Source of the DNA: Diphasiastrum complanatum
Lineage: Eukaryota; Streptophyta; Lycopodiopsida; Lycopodiales; Lycopodiaceae
Direction: 5' to 3'
DNA: 64,000 nt
Assembly (NCBI GenBank): GCA_029204225.1
Contig: CM055109.1
Location: 42,424,044 to 42,488,043, forward strand
Part shown: piece by piece, positions 50,690 through 62,600 of the stretch
Layout of the letters: each line of letters begins with the position of its first letter
Position numbering within the stretch: position 1 is the first letter of the stretch
Translations under genes and position numbers: made by a program
Notes under the pieces: generated by a model
Databases searched by the model: none
What the model saw: only the letters and a program-made list of their open reading frames with translations
Told to the model about the DNA's origin: nothing

Positions 50690-50945
50690 GCAAGAGTTCA
50701 TAAGGTGATTTGACTACTATGCGAAAGTTCTACGAGGGTTCAGACTGTCTACGAGGGTTCAACTCTCGCAGGAAGTGATCTCTCGCACAACTTGTTCCTG
50801 TGATTGGATTTTCAAGATCAGACCATGTAGGCAGGCTAATTTCAGTGCTCTGATTCCATTTAGGCACTTGCGAGGGTTGGTAGGATGGTCTTGAAGCTCT
50901 GCGAGGGTTCTGAAAATTCAGCTTCTGAGAACCCTCGCACACACT
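50690..50945 (-). repeat. Cluster of CGAGGGTTC-type repeats, LTR U3-like
   Basis: On the plus strand CGAGGGTTC (or CGAGGGTTG) occurs near 50732, 50751, 50870 and 50902, with the inverted form GAACCCTCGC near 50930 and related CTCGCA words between. Multiple short repeats upstream of a TATA box suggest a regulatory block. Confidence 0.6.
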
Positions 50946-51420
50946 AAAAAAATGGTTTTTTCTCCATCAGAAACTCTCATAGAGATTTCATGGATGCATC
51001 TGGGTCAGATCTAGTGACTGTCCAAGTTTTAAGAGCTATCTCTCAGGGGATCTCAAAAAATCATGAAGAAAGTGCTCTTTTAGAGTGTTTTTTGACGAGA
51101 TCTCAAGATTTTCTAATTTTTTACTTTTGTAAACTGGTAATCAGCTTCATCCAGGCTTGATCTGACTGTTGGTAGTTCTCTGGAAGTTCTGATAGATACT
51201 TGGTAACAGATCCATTAGTCAATCTATTGATCTGCTTCCTTTTTTACCCTATCTGGATCTGGATCCTCCCTGAATTCTGATGGATTTTTCCAATCTTGCC
51301 AGATCTGGCCAAATCTTGATGGATCTAGCTTGATTTGGCTTGATCTTCCTAGGTCTAGTGGTGATGATTTAGCTGAATAGCTTTTCATAACGTGTCATCA
51401 CCAATCTGGATCTCTCTTAC

Positions 51421-52440
51421 TATGGTGGCCAGTACTTGTGCAACCGGCTATCGTTGATGGGTGTATCGAATGGTGTCCCATCTAGCTTTTTTAAATTCAC
51501 GGCTCCATGATTAAGAATTTCCTTGATCCGATAAGGACCTTTGCCTGTGAATTATAACTTTCCCTTGATCGCCTTGGTTTTATACATCAGGACCAGATAT
51601 TCGGAGCAAAGATCCTTCTTTTGTAATCTACGATCATGCCATGCTTTGCCTCTTTCCTTTTTAGCTGCCAATGCATGCACAACTAGTAAGCGTGTTTCAC
51701 AGAGTTTATGCAGAGCTTCGTGGCTTAGTTGTAGAGATTTAGACTCATTAAGACGTTGCGTGGTGGCAATCCTTAATGAAGTAACTAAAAACTCTACTAG
51801 CATTAGAGCATCCTGCCCATATACCAATTGGAAGTGTGTTTGATCAGTGCTTCCTTTATATGCTATCCTGAATGCCCACAGTGCAGCATGCAACTTGTGT
51901 TCCCAATCTGATCTGCTAGTTTCAACTGTTTTCGTGAGCACGCTACACAAGATCTTATTGGATGATTCTTCTTGTCCATTACCATGAGGATAATAAGGCG
52001 TACTGGTTCTGTGGATCACGAAGAACTCCTCCAACAGGACCTTAATGGTCTCATTGATGAAATGACTTCCGCGATCGCTGATAAAGGAACTTGGCAATGG
52101 TCCAAGCATCAGCTACTCTTGGCTTCGACCCACTTGGTGAGGTAGTCTGTGGCTACGATTATGTATCGAGCCTGGGAACTCCTTGCTGTAGGGTAAATTG
52201 GACCGATGTAATCCAATCCCCACTTTTTGAATGGTGCTTGGGCTAAGACCGGGTGCAGTAGGTCATAATTCAATCTCGTTGGCCTTCTTGCCCTTTGGCA
52301 CACATCACACTTTTTCAAGTATTCCTTCGTATCCTTATGAATCATTAGCCACCAACATCCTGATTGCAGGATCTTGCGAACTGTAATGTCAGATGCACAA
52401 TGGCCTCCACCCATGCCTTCATGTGAGAGCGAAATGAACT
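51421..52440 (-). pseudogene. Ty3/gypsy integrase remnant
   Basis: Minus strand: zinc-binding part SHEGMGGGHCASDITVRKI...CDVCQRARRPT; core KKWGLDYIGPIYP (first Asp); YIIVATDYLTKWVEA; LPSSFISDRGSHF (second Asp); YPHGNGQEESSNK (Glu); HAALWAFRIAYKGST. The C-terminal GPYRIKEILNHGAVNLKKLD runs to RLHKYWPP and a stop. The D,D,E triad is intact. The visible defects are a frame change near 52109 and one TAA at about 51549. RT is absent; homology ends at about 52440. Confidence 0.9.
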
Positions 52441-53247
<807 letters not shown>

Positions 53248-53948
53248 GGATGCTTCTACGTTTATACTTGCCCTGCTTTGCTACTAAAGAAGTGGACAAC
53301 AGACGCACCATCGCCTCCTCCAAGGTTATGATTCAAAGTAAACCTCTCATGCATAAATAGTCCTTTTTAAACTAACAGGTTTTTCCCTCTTTAGATTTTT
53401 CTCAAAAACACTCTACAAAATTTAAAACTCAAAATCCTAACTGGAGGGAAGTTAATTTTTCCTGCCTCATGACCTTCCGGAAAACTACTCTACATAACAC
53501 TATAAAAGCTTGCGGTTTTGAGGATCCTCCCTCACATCATTCTGAAGAGTTTGCTTGTTTCTCACATACAGCAAGAGCGCCCTACTAGTTCCGGATTACA
53601 ACATACTATCCTATAGTAAGCAACTCTCCATTACTTTGGCATTCCAATGCATTTTTTATGCTCTCGGGTTTCGATCATACTTCTTTGATTAACTGCTGGC
53701 TATGGCTAATCATGCTCATAATTTCATGCTTTGTATGAGTCTTTTTGGGTATGATGGATGTAAGAAAGTGATGGACAGATCCAATGCATTATTGTGTAGA
53801 TTTAACATGTGTTTTCTGCCTGTTTGCAAGCCTTGTGCCAATTTTCTGCCAAGAGTTTTAGTTGCCACATGTACCCGTTGTAATGTAGCATCCACTGTTT
53901 GTTGTAGAAGGCTGGGTAGAATTCTCGTAAGCCTTAGGCCCATGTTGG

Positions 53949-54440
53949 TCAGTCTTGGTCAACTTTGTGACATGTGGCACTTGGTTCCGCCTCTTGATGT
54001 TGTGAGGCCATGTCTTCCTCTCTTGTATGATTGGCTAGCATTGTGGATTTTGGTTTCTCTGATGCCCCATTCGATGATGCACCAATAGAATAGGGATGAT
54101 ACACCTCCTCCATCGAGATCTTTGCTTCCGTAAGGGCGGCATCTTGACAAATTTGCACAAATGAAGTATAGGATGCCAAGTCTGTCATGCCAAATCTGAT
54201 CTCACTGAGTAGTCCGGCATAGTAGTTCATCATTATGATTTATGTAGGTAGAGGTGGATCACAACTCTTCACCATGTTGTAAATTTTATAGGTGTATTGT
54301 TGAATTGTTTCATCAGGGAACATTTTTACTTGAGACACCCGTGCAAGTGGAGTTGCCATAGCTAGTAGACAGTAGAGATAGCTGGGCGTTGAATTGCTTC
54401 AGTGCCAATACAATGGTGGTGTTCCAGATTTTTAAAGATG
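53949..54440 (-). pseudogene. LTR-retrotransposon gag-like remnant
   Basis: The minus strand reads MFPDETIQQYTYKIYNMVKS, CDPPLPT, a stop, then NYYAGLLSEIRFGMTDLASY and FVQICQDAALTEAKISMEEV. It resembles the capsid region of plant Ty3 gag by position and composition. The primer site just upstream supports this. The sequence after 53949 has open frames in two registers and no clear domain. Confidence 0.6.
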
Positions 54441-54484
54441 TTGACGATGACTCCACCGGATCGGCATACCTGCAACACCCTGCC

Positions 54485-54496
54485 GCTTTGATACCA
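54485..54496 (-). other. tRNA-iMet primer binding site (one mismatch)
   Basis: The minus strand reads TGGTATCAAAGC; the consensus is TGGTATCAGAGC. It is about 100 bases upstream of the gag-like remnant in the same orientation. Confidence 0.7.
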
Positions 54497-54499
54497 AGT

Positions 54500-54900
54500 T
54501 AAAATTCCAATAGGATCTAGTGCAGTATGTAGATCACATCAATCAAACACCATAGCCACTCCTCATAAGCTCTCAAAGATGGCACAACAAAAGTTAATGT
54601 ATTATCAAGAAACATTGTATATATAGGAAACTCAAACTGCATGTCCCTAACAGGTGTCCTAAATATGGCCAAATTAGACCGACAAACTCGAGACATGCCC
54701 TCGAGTATGGCAAGTACTATAAATAACTATGTACAAGCTAATTTTTCCTATGTGTGACTACTCGACTAACCCAAGTAACCGGCTACGGGACCAGTTCCCG
54801 ACTGATATGATGATAGTGGGTCACATCCCGCCGATCACTACTAAAAATAATAATCTAACTAACTATACAATAGCTATATTATCGCATTTAGAACTTACAC
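54500..54900 (-). mobile_element. Candidate 5' LTR with TATA box
   Basis: Lies directly above the primer site. CTATATATAC on the minus strand at 54617-54626 could be its TATA box, about 120 bases before the primer site. The outer boundary could not be set. Confidence 0.4.
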
Positions 54901-56394
54901 TAATGAATCATATTAGAACTGATTTCTAACTCATGGAAGGTGAACTATAATGGAAAACCAAATCAATCAAACTTCACAATAAATCTGCATCAAATTTAAA
55001 AGCCACAACTTTCATTCTACATATGCCTTATTGGTTTCTTGGTATGCGACCACACATGGCTGCTTTCCCATGAACTCTAAACCCATCTCGTGTTTATTTC
55101 ATCATTTCCAACCTTATTCCATGCCAGTTCAAAAAATGCAATGAATCATGAATAGTTTTGTTCGTTTTAGTTGTCTCTTGTTTTTACATTGAGCAAAAAC
55201 CCATCAGCTGAGACACGTACAAGGAATGAATACCAAAAATGACAATTGTTGTGTAGCTATCAAAAATTTGGTAGCATGACAATAGTGGGATTTCCCATCA
55301 AGTGAGTATGAAAATTGTGATCATATATGTCAAATTGTAGAGCTTCATGCTTCAAATCTAAGTGAATTAATCATGTTGTTGAACAAAACATCTCCAGTCA
55401 ACTAGCTATAATGCTGGTAATGAAGAGAAAAAGAGAGCGAGCATAGACCTGGTGATGTTCTGGGAGTAGAATTGGTATGGACCCTGGTTGTAGAAAGTGA
55501 TTGCTATCCATGGCAAAGACAAGCTTCCCTTTACAGATGTGCTCCATGCAACCTATTGATCTACGTGCTATTACTATTTTTTCTCCAGCGAACAACAACA
55601 TTGTAGTAGTGATAACAACAATTTGCAACAATTTCCTGGAAGAGGAATAGTTGGTTGTTCGTGTGAAGGTGGTTTGTGTGGAGTATGGATAGTGGAGCGT
55701 GGAGAGTCGAGACTGATAAAACATTAAGCCAATATCGATTCCAAAGAATTGAAACAATCATAATGTAGTTTCCATTAGCAACTCCAAAACCAGATTTCCC
55801 CAACTCTAGTATAAAACTCAATATAAATTGCCCATTACGTAACTCCTATGTTAAAAGGATCATTAATAAGTACAAACAACACATACAAAGGAAGCATAAC
55901 ATATTTTTAAAGGCATCATTTAGAGTTGTAAACCATATGTACAAAGGAAGCAACATTTGTAAATTCATAACAACAAAGTGAGGCTTGGAGTCATGTGAAT
56001 CCTTCAATAGCTCATAAGAAAAGTGTGTATCATGAACTAAAGCCCTACTCAATGGAGTTAGAATTGAAGACAAGTATAGTCAACTGAAGTTTGTGTTATA
56101 AAACACCACTTTAACTTAAAGCTAGCCTCCAAAACCATAAAGGATTTTTCCTTGTCTCTTTAAAGCATAAACAACATCCATAGAAGTTAAGAGTCTTCCA
56201 CCAGCATGCTCCGTGTGCATCATTGCGTCACATTCTAGACGAGGATCTTCAACACGCCTCTTGTTTCCTCATAAATGAGGCCATTGATATGCTTCACAAA
56301 ATGTACCCATACTATACGGTCCAACTGCAACCTTAAGAGGTAGAATACTTCATAGTCAATTTTGTGACATGCCTCATTTCTAAAGTTAGTTTAT
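54900..56394. other. No gene recognised
   Basis: AT-rich, with short chance open frames only. Confidence 0.5.
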
Positions 56395-56822
56395 CTTGCA
56401 TGCATTGGAGACCACATCAATCAGAGTGAGCTACTGCAAGTCATCCTCAATGGCTTGAGAGATGATTTTGATAATCTTGTCCAATCAGATGCTATCAAAG
56501 AGGAGCTACCAGTTTGGAGGCCCTACAAGGAATGCTTATTGCTGAAGAGTGTAGACAAGAAAACAAGCTTACGAGGATGAACAAACTCTCAATCAACAAT
56601 GATGGTGATGGCAAAGCTGTATTTGTCAAAGACAAGCACAAAGGGAAGAGCACAGGTCAACACCAACAATTCTTCAACAAATACAAGGACAAGGACAAGG
56701 ACAAAGATGGAGAGGAGGAGAATTTCTCTCAAGCTTCTACATCAAAATGGAAGAAAAAGAAGATCAAATGTTTCTTTTACAAATGTGGTGCAATGATTTT
56801 GCAAAGTCCTCATATCTTCTAG
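56395..56822 (+). pseudogene. Ty1/copia gag (UBN2-type) remnant
   Basis: Reads GDHINQSELLQVILNGLRDD and FDNLVQSDAIKEELPV, then after a frameshift LQGMLIAEECRQE, a Lys/Asp-rich basic region with KDKDKDKDGEEE, and a degenerate knuckle KIKCFFYKCGAM. This order is that of copia gag; the capsid helices and knuckle bind retrotransposon RNA. Nothing of protease, integrase or RT follows. Confidence 0.75.
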
Positions 56823-56889
56823 TGATAGGTTTTCTAACCTGATAAAACTTATGACCATTAAAAACTGTCCTTTTTATTTTGCCAAAACG

Positions 56890-57040
56890 AAGAATAAATG
56901 ATAGCCAAAAACCATCATTTAAGTCGACTCAATTGACGGCCAATAAAAATCATCTTCTGTATGTAATGGAAAATAAATGACGGTAAAACACTGTCAGCTA
57001 TTCGACTTAAATGACGGCCAATTTTAAGAATATCAAGAAA
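56890..57040. repeat. Repeated TAAATGACGG words, possible DNA-transposon end
   Basis: AATGACGG or TTGACGGCCAA occurs three to four times within 130 bases, twice preceded by CGACT(T/C)AA. Similar GACTTAAAT words lie near 57430 and 57520. Subterminal repeats of a DNA transposon are possible. Confidence 0.35.
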
Positions 57041-58129
57041 GCTTTGCAAAAGACCTATGAGGACACACAAAATTGCAATTAAAAGCTGATTGTATTCAAG
57101 ATTCAAATTGATTTCAACAAATATTTCATGCATGAAGCATTTAATCAAATTTATTTTCTTTCATATTGATGAACTATATTTTCATGTGAAGGAAAGGCAA
57201 AGTCAAACTGGGTCCTACCAGAACTAAAGATGTGCAATTTGTAAAGCATATTGACACTTTACTTGCTACATACATACAAGAATACCAATTATGCATCAAC
57301 ACAAGAACACATGCTAGTAAAGACAAGAACGAAAGCCATACATAACACTTATCGTAAAATTATCGTATTCAAATTTCTAAAATTTCTAGAAAAATCACAC
57401 AAAAGACTGAAAATTTATAAAAAAATACACATTGTCGGCTTAAATAGTGCTTTGAATCATTGTATGAACATGTAAAATTATATCTGTATTGGACAGATTT
57501 TTGTCAGATCGACTCTACATTGACTTAAATACATTGTTGTCATAAGAAAGGTACATGAGCTGGTACCCACATTTCAGCATTAAAATATCTACAAACAATG
57601 TATAATCAACTTTAAAACATATATTCAAGACAAGGGAGTCAACAAATGTTTGCAAGAGATAGTGCTTGAGATCATCGTGGAAACACGCAAAATTCTGCGT
57701 TGACATGAGAATACGTGTTGTCAAGCTACTAATACACTCTATTTTTCTAAAACTAGAGTTCAATTTCCTACTTGTTTTCACAACTACAATTCCCAAAATC
57801 GTCGCAGTATTGTTTGGCCTCTTAGAGACTACTATACTTTTGAAGAGACATGGCATCATCACAAGAGAACATGTCGACTTCTCTTCAAGTGTGAGCCACG
57901 ATTCACTTTAAGCACTTGTTCTCAGCAATGAAAGCTAAATTAAATGCTTTTATTATCATCAAAAAAGGCTTATACTTCAATCTATGCTTTAAAACAATTA
58001 TCATACCCTCTAACTTAATCTTTTCTTAAACCAAATGTAACGACGTCGATTATACTGAATGCAACTACTCAACTATTGTTTTTCCAAAAAAAATTTCATA
58101 ATTTAACAAGTACTTTGATCTTTTTACTA
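57041..58129. other. No gene recognised
   Basis: AT-rich non-coding sequence. Confidence 0.5.
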
Positions 58130-58950
58130 GTGTTCTTGGCTTGGGAATTCTTGTATCGCATGAATTTGCGCAAGAGTCGTAACAATATGGCATAGATTTG
58201 CCCTAACACCGATTTGTGATTGTACTTGCCAACACGAATGTTACAATATTCTGCTTAAACAACCTATGAATTGTCATAATTGTATGTCTAAGTGATGTTC
58301 AATTTAAAAGTAGGATTCAAGAGTGAGTGCTCCTGGAAAGCATGGATATGCTCAAGAGTGAGTGCTCTATGCTCAAGAGTCCTGACACCAGTGCATGACT
58401 TGTTATTCTAACAATCACATGGATTAGTATGGCATGGATTTTCCCTAATACCTTTTGTGTGCGTGTCCTCTCTCAATATAATTGCCAAGCAATTATATTG
58501 TACAATTAACTTTTCTTTGAATGCAATTAATTGATTGATATGGACCAATACCACAACATTGCACAGTATGCCACTCGCTTGGATACTGTTAAAAGATGGT
58601 TTGGCATATCGCTAAAAATCTTACTTGAATGGAAATACTTGGACTATAATTTTTTCACTATTAATCATGTTGTTAAGTAGTGAAGCTTGTTTTGTACATG
58701 GATAACAACTGACATTCAACGTTGACACGTCTTCCTCACGTACTAAACTCGTGTGGTTTTTGTGTTCTGGGATGGTGGCAAGTACTAGCTGGATGTCTTT
58801 GAATAAGTTTAGCTTTACAATGCTCTTGTATTGCAGTTTTTATTTTTTGGCTATATTTAACCTTGTTGGCTTGTGAATAAAAATTTCAAAGGGTTTGGTC
58901 TTGCTTAAGCAAGAGAAACTATGTGAATGCTTTTAACTCTCTCTCATGGA
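58130..58950 (+). repeat. Dispersed repeat, copy 2
   Basis: Collinear with 7320-8094: GGAAAGCATGGATATGCTC, TTGATATGGAC, GGGATGGTGGCA, TTGTGAATAAAAA, then the stem-loop TCTTGCTTAAGCAAGA and a short CTCTCTCTC tail ending at about 58947. Confidence 0.7.
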
Positions 58951-59594
58951 TGGTTCTTTATTCTAACCGACTCTACCATGCTCAGTCAACTAAATCTAAT
59001 AAATAGGATTCAATATTGGACATGACTTCTTCCATAAACACTTCCTATAGCTTCATTTATTGCTTAGAAAGCTATAGTTATGCCAGGTTTTTGTTTAATA
59101 TTCAATGAACATTTGAGCAGTGATGTGCCAAAGTTTTATTACACATTTTTTTATGCCCTTAATACAACCCACTGGCCTACTGAACCTACAATGATTCCAT
59201 GGCAGAATACACTTACATTTGCTATTTTTTCCATCGTTGTTTTGTCACATATTAGGTTGTATGAACAATCATTCGTTGAGTAACGTATAATGCTATAAAA
59301 CTTGGAGTTTTACACGTTTTTAGCATACGTCTTCTATCATTTCCACAAGAGGTTCATTGTAGAAAGAGTTCATGCTAATATTGTTAGATATGCACAAATA
59401 TGCATGTCTCTTGCTTACACTATTGATTTAGAGCTGAAATTCATATGATATACCATAACTTTTCTACCATAACCTAGAATGAAGTGTGTCTTCTTAATGG
59501 ATGCCATTTTGAGATACAGATTGCAATGTATTAGTCTAAAAACTTCACTTTGTTGCTATCACAACCCATAAGTCTTGTATGTCTATTAATTAGG

Positions 59595-59900
59595 TTTTTT
59601 TTTTTTGGGCTTGAACATTCTTGAAACACATGGATTTGTGCAAGAATGTTGACATCCTTGTCTTACATACGAGTTAGTATGGCATGGAGTTGCCCTAATA
59701 CCGTTAAGGGTGTACCTACCTAATCTAGTGCTAATTTGCATACTTTTTCAAACAAATTCTATCAGGTATGTCTGAGGTATAACCAAGGCTTGCTCTCCTT
59801 GGAAAGCACGGGTATGCTCAAGATAGATGACATGGGAGTATGACTCATTGAATGCGTTAATATGGCATGGATTCACCCTTATAAGTACCTGATGGTTCAA
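59595..59900 (+). repeat. Dispersed repeat, copy 3 (partial)
   Basis: Contains GAGTTAGTATGGCATGGAGT, GCCCTAATACC, GGAAAGCACGGGTATGCTCA and ATATGGCATGGATTCACCCT, matching the central part of copy 2. The 3' part with AATAAA and CT tail is absent. Confidence 0.6.
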
Positions 59901-60205
59901 GCTTGTCCTTCTTATTATGCAATTATTAAATACGGTTAACTTTGAATACATAGAACTGTACTCAAGCATCTGCAAACCATAAACTGTAGTAAAATAGCAT
60001 CCACCAGACTAAATAAAATTGTTATGAATTAAAATTCCCATTCCAAGAAGATCCACCTCTATATATATAGTACAGGTGGGGTCATCTCCACCAACATGAG
60101 TAGGCCCGAACCATCGGCATGTGTTAGTTGCATGTACCGACGATGATCACCAAGCAATAATCAGCTTGTGCCAATAAGATATTGACACATGTCACCGAAT
60201 CAATC
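59901..60205. other. No gene recognised
   Basis: AT-rich spacer with nothing recognisable. Confidence 0.5.
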
Positions 60206-60275
60206 TGTGTGTGTGTGCGCGCGCGCGCTCGCTTGCACGCGTGTGGGTGTGCACGTGTGTGTGGCACGCACGTGT
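60206..60275. repeat. Alternating TG/CG tract
   Basis: TGTGTGTGTGCGCGCGCGCG followed by broken GTGTG/CACG words; alternating purine-pyrimidine sequence capable of Z-DNA. Confidence 0.9.
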
Positions 60276-60283
60276 ATAGACAT

Positions 60284-60395
60284 ATGAGCTAAAAAGTGCA
60301 CCGTTCCAAGTATTGGATAATCATTATTCTCAATGGTTATATCAAAATTGATGTATTTATATCTAATACTTGGAAATGTGCACTTTTTATCTCAT
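60284..60395. repeat. 112-base hairpin, 36 bp arms with 40-base loop
   Basis: 60284-60319 pairs with 60360-60395 at 32 of 36 positions. A short MITE or a foldback element is likely; a miRNA-like precursor is possible. It starts nine bases after the TG/CG tract. Confidence 0.8.
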
Positions 60396-61840
60396 GGATC
60401 TCAACATCTCATGTTGTCTTGCTAATTTGAATGTTATCAAATTTGATATGATGATAATGTCATCAATATGTATGATGTTTTATGATCACATCAATAGCAA
60501 TTATTGTATCTTTTTATAAACTCTATGTTGGAAAGGACTTTAGAAGAATTTTTATCTTTCTTGAGTTATGTGTTGGATATACACCACTATTCTTTGATGA
60601 TAAAGTATGGTTTTGGAATTCAATGAATTATGATTGACGAATCATAAGTTCAAAAATGTACGGTTGATGAACCATAAACAAGTACTCAATTGTTATCTAA
60701 GGATTATGAAAAAATGTGACGATTCTTAAGAATAATGAGTACTTGAATGAGTCAAAAATGTAGATCAGTGACTTGAGAAATCTAATTATCTTTATTCTAA
60801 TGATTTTATTGAGAACATATGTGTCTCACATGCATTATCATAAAATTATTTATTTTACTTGTAGAGAGTTCACTTACTTTAGTGGTACTCTACTACCGAT
60901 TGTAGTTTGTAAGTGCTTGTGTATAGTTTTCAACCTAGATCTCCAATTGTTAGAAAGATAGGACAAATCTGTTGAGATCAAATGGTTGTTATTTTTTGGC
61001 ATGAGATGGTAGAAAAATAGGGGCATGAACCGTTATATCTTAGAATTTTGGACGTTCTAAGAGTATTTGTCCATGAGGGATTGTGAATAGCTATGGACTA
61101 TAATTGTTTGTTCGTTTCTTTAATTTTGAACTTTGATCTCCAATGTCACCTAGTGTTTCATGTAAATTGATGGTACTCTAGAGCAAAGATCGAAAGATCT
61201 ACAAACATCTACATGCATGTGAGGTTGCACACTATCAAAGCTATGACGAGCATACTCATATTTTAGATGACAATCTAACTAGCTTTGGATCTTGGCAAGA
61301 TCTCAAGTACACAAAGAGAAATCATTCATCAAAATCAAGCACATACCAAGAACACAAGTGAAAAAACCAAAAACATAGAGATACTTTGTACTAACTTTCA
61401 ATGTGTCTAAGACATAGCATTCCCTTGAATAGTTTGGTTCATTATTGCCTTTGGCACCTCAAAACTAATTAACACTCCAATTTTGACTCTTGTGCTACAT
61501 CCCAAGTGGTTGAAATGCAGTAGGTTATGGCCTTGGGAAGGACCGTTCTTGAAAATAGTTTTTCTGCCTTGGTAAGCGACGATAGAGGTTGTCCAACCCA
61601 TTGCCATACCTATCATAATAGATTGTCATATCATGATATAAAAAAGGATTGAAGACTTTCAAAAATTACACGTTAGTTCATTATGGGAATTTACCACAAA
61701 AAGTGACAACAATCTATTACATGACCAAAAATGACCGAGTGCATAGCATAATTGTTATGGCGAGAACAAACGATGTCCCAATAAGCTCACCCGGGCTACC
61801 CATGGGGTGGCGCCAAACTTCGCTTGGAAGGGGCTAGACA
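60396..61840. other. No gene recognised
   Basis: AT-rich, no supported coding sequence. Confidence 0.5.
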
Positions 61841-62137
61841 AAAGTGCTCCAAGATGTTTTTCTCCAAGGTGTTTTTCTAGTCGGGGTGTGATTGGGTGAG
61901 GTTGAACTTTGGAGCTGAACACTTTCATGTTGGAATGTGAATGTTGGGTTGATTGGGTGAGAATGGATGGGTTCAAGAGGTTATTTTTTTTAATGTGAAT
62001 GTTGGGTTGATTGGGTGAGAATATGTTGGAATGTGAATGTTGGGTGAGAATGGATGGTTCAAGAGGTTATTTTTTTTAATGTGAATGTTGGGTTGATTGG
62101 GTGAGAATAGATGGGTTAAAGAGGTTATTTTTCTTTT
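61841..62137. repeat. Minisatellite, four units of 38-60 bp, plus a 15 bp duplication
   Basis: Units beginning AATGTGAATGTTGGGT start at 61934, 61992, 62030 and 62078; units 2 and 3 are internally shortened. CCAAGATGTTTTTCT and CCAAGGTGTTTTTCT form a separate 15 bp tandem pair at 61846-61875. Confidence 0.9.
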
Positions 62138-62149
62138 GGGGTTTCATGA

Positions 62150-62600
62150 TAGTTTAGGGGTGAGATGAAGGTCTGGGTGGTTGGGGTGAGGCTCGAACCT
62201 AGGGCGAGCCTTCCAGAAATTCTCGACGGCCGGGTTAGGGCCGAAGAGGGGGTTTGGAAATAGTTTTCAACCAGCAATTGTCGCGTCTCGGTACAACCTC
62301 ACTAACTGCGACATTGCCCCAAGCGCAAAGATAAAGTCTTCATCGCACGCCCTCACTATATACCCACGGTTCTCCCACCATCCGCCTTCTTGCTTATGGG
62401 ACATATCTCTCTTCGCAATTCTATAGCCTCTGCTGTCCCCGCCCAACTCTTTCCTGGCCTGCCATGCATAGCAGATGCCGCCTTCCCCAACACTATCTAT
62501 GTTTGTGGCCTTCAATCCAAGCCGATCAGGTGCAGAGAAAGGTTCCTTCTATCCTTTGATGGCCTGAAAGTAACAATCATGGGCTGAGAGTGGTAACAGC
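62150..62600. other. GC-richer patch with open frames on both strands, unrecognised
   Basis: More GC-rich than its surroundings. Open frames of 82 codons (-, 62515-62267) and 65 codons (+, 62390-62587) overlap; neither has a recognised domain. On the minus strand GGTTCGAGCCTC (near 62190) resembles a tRNA T-arm, but no matching A-box or acceptor stem was found. Confidence 0.35.

Noticed and set aside
62180-62240. GGTTCGAGCCTC as a tRNA or SINE
   Set aside because: No A-box at the right distance and no acceptor pairing were found.
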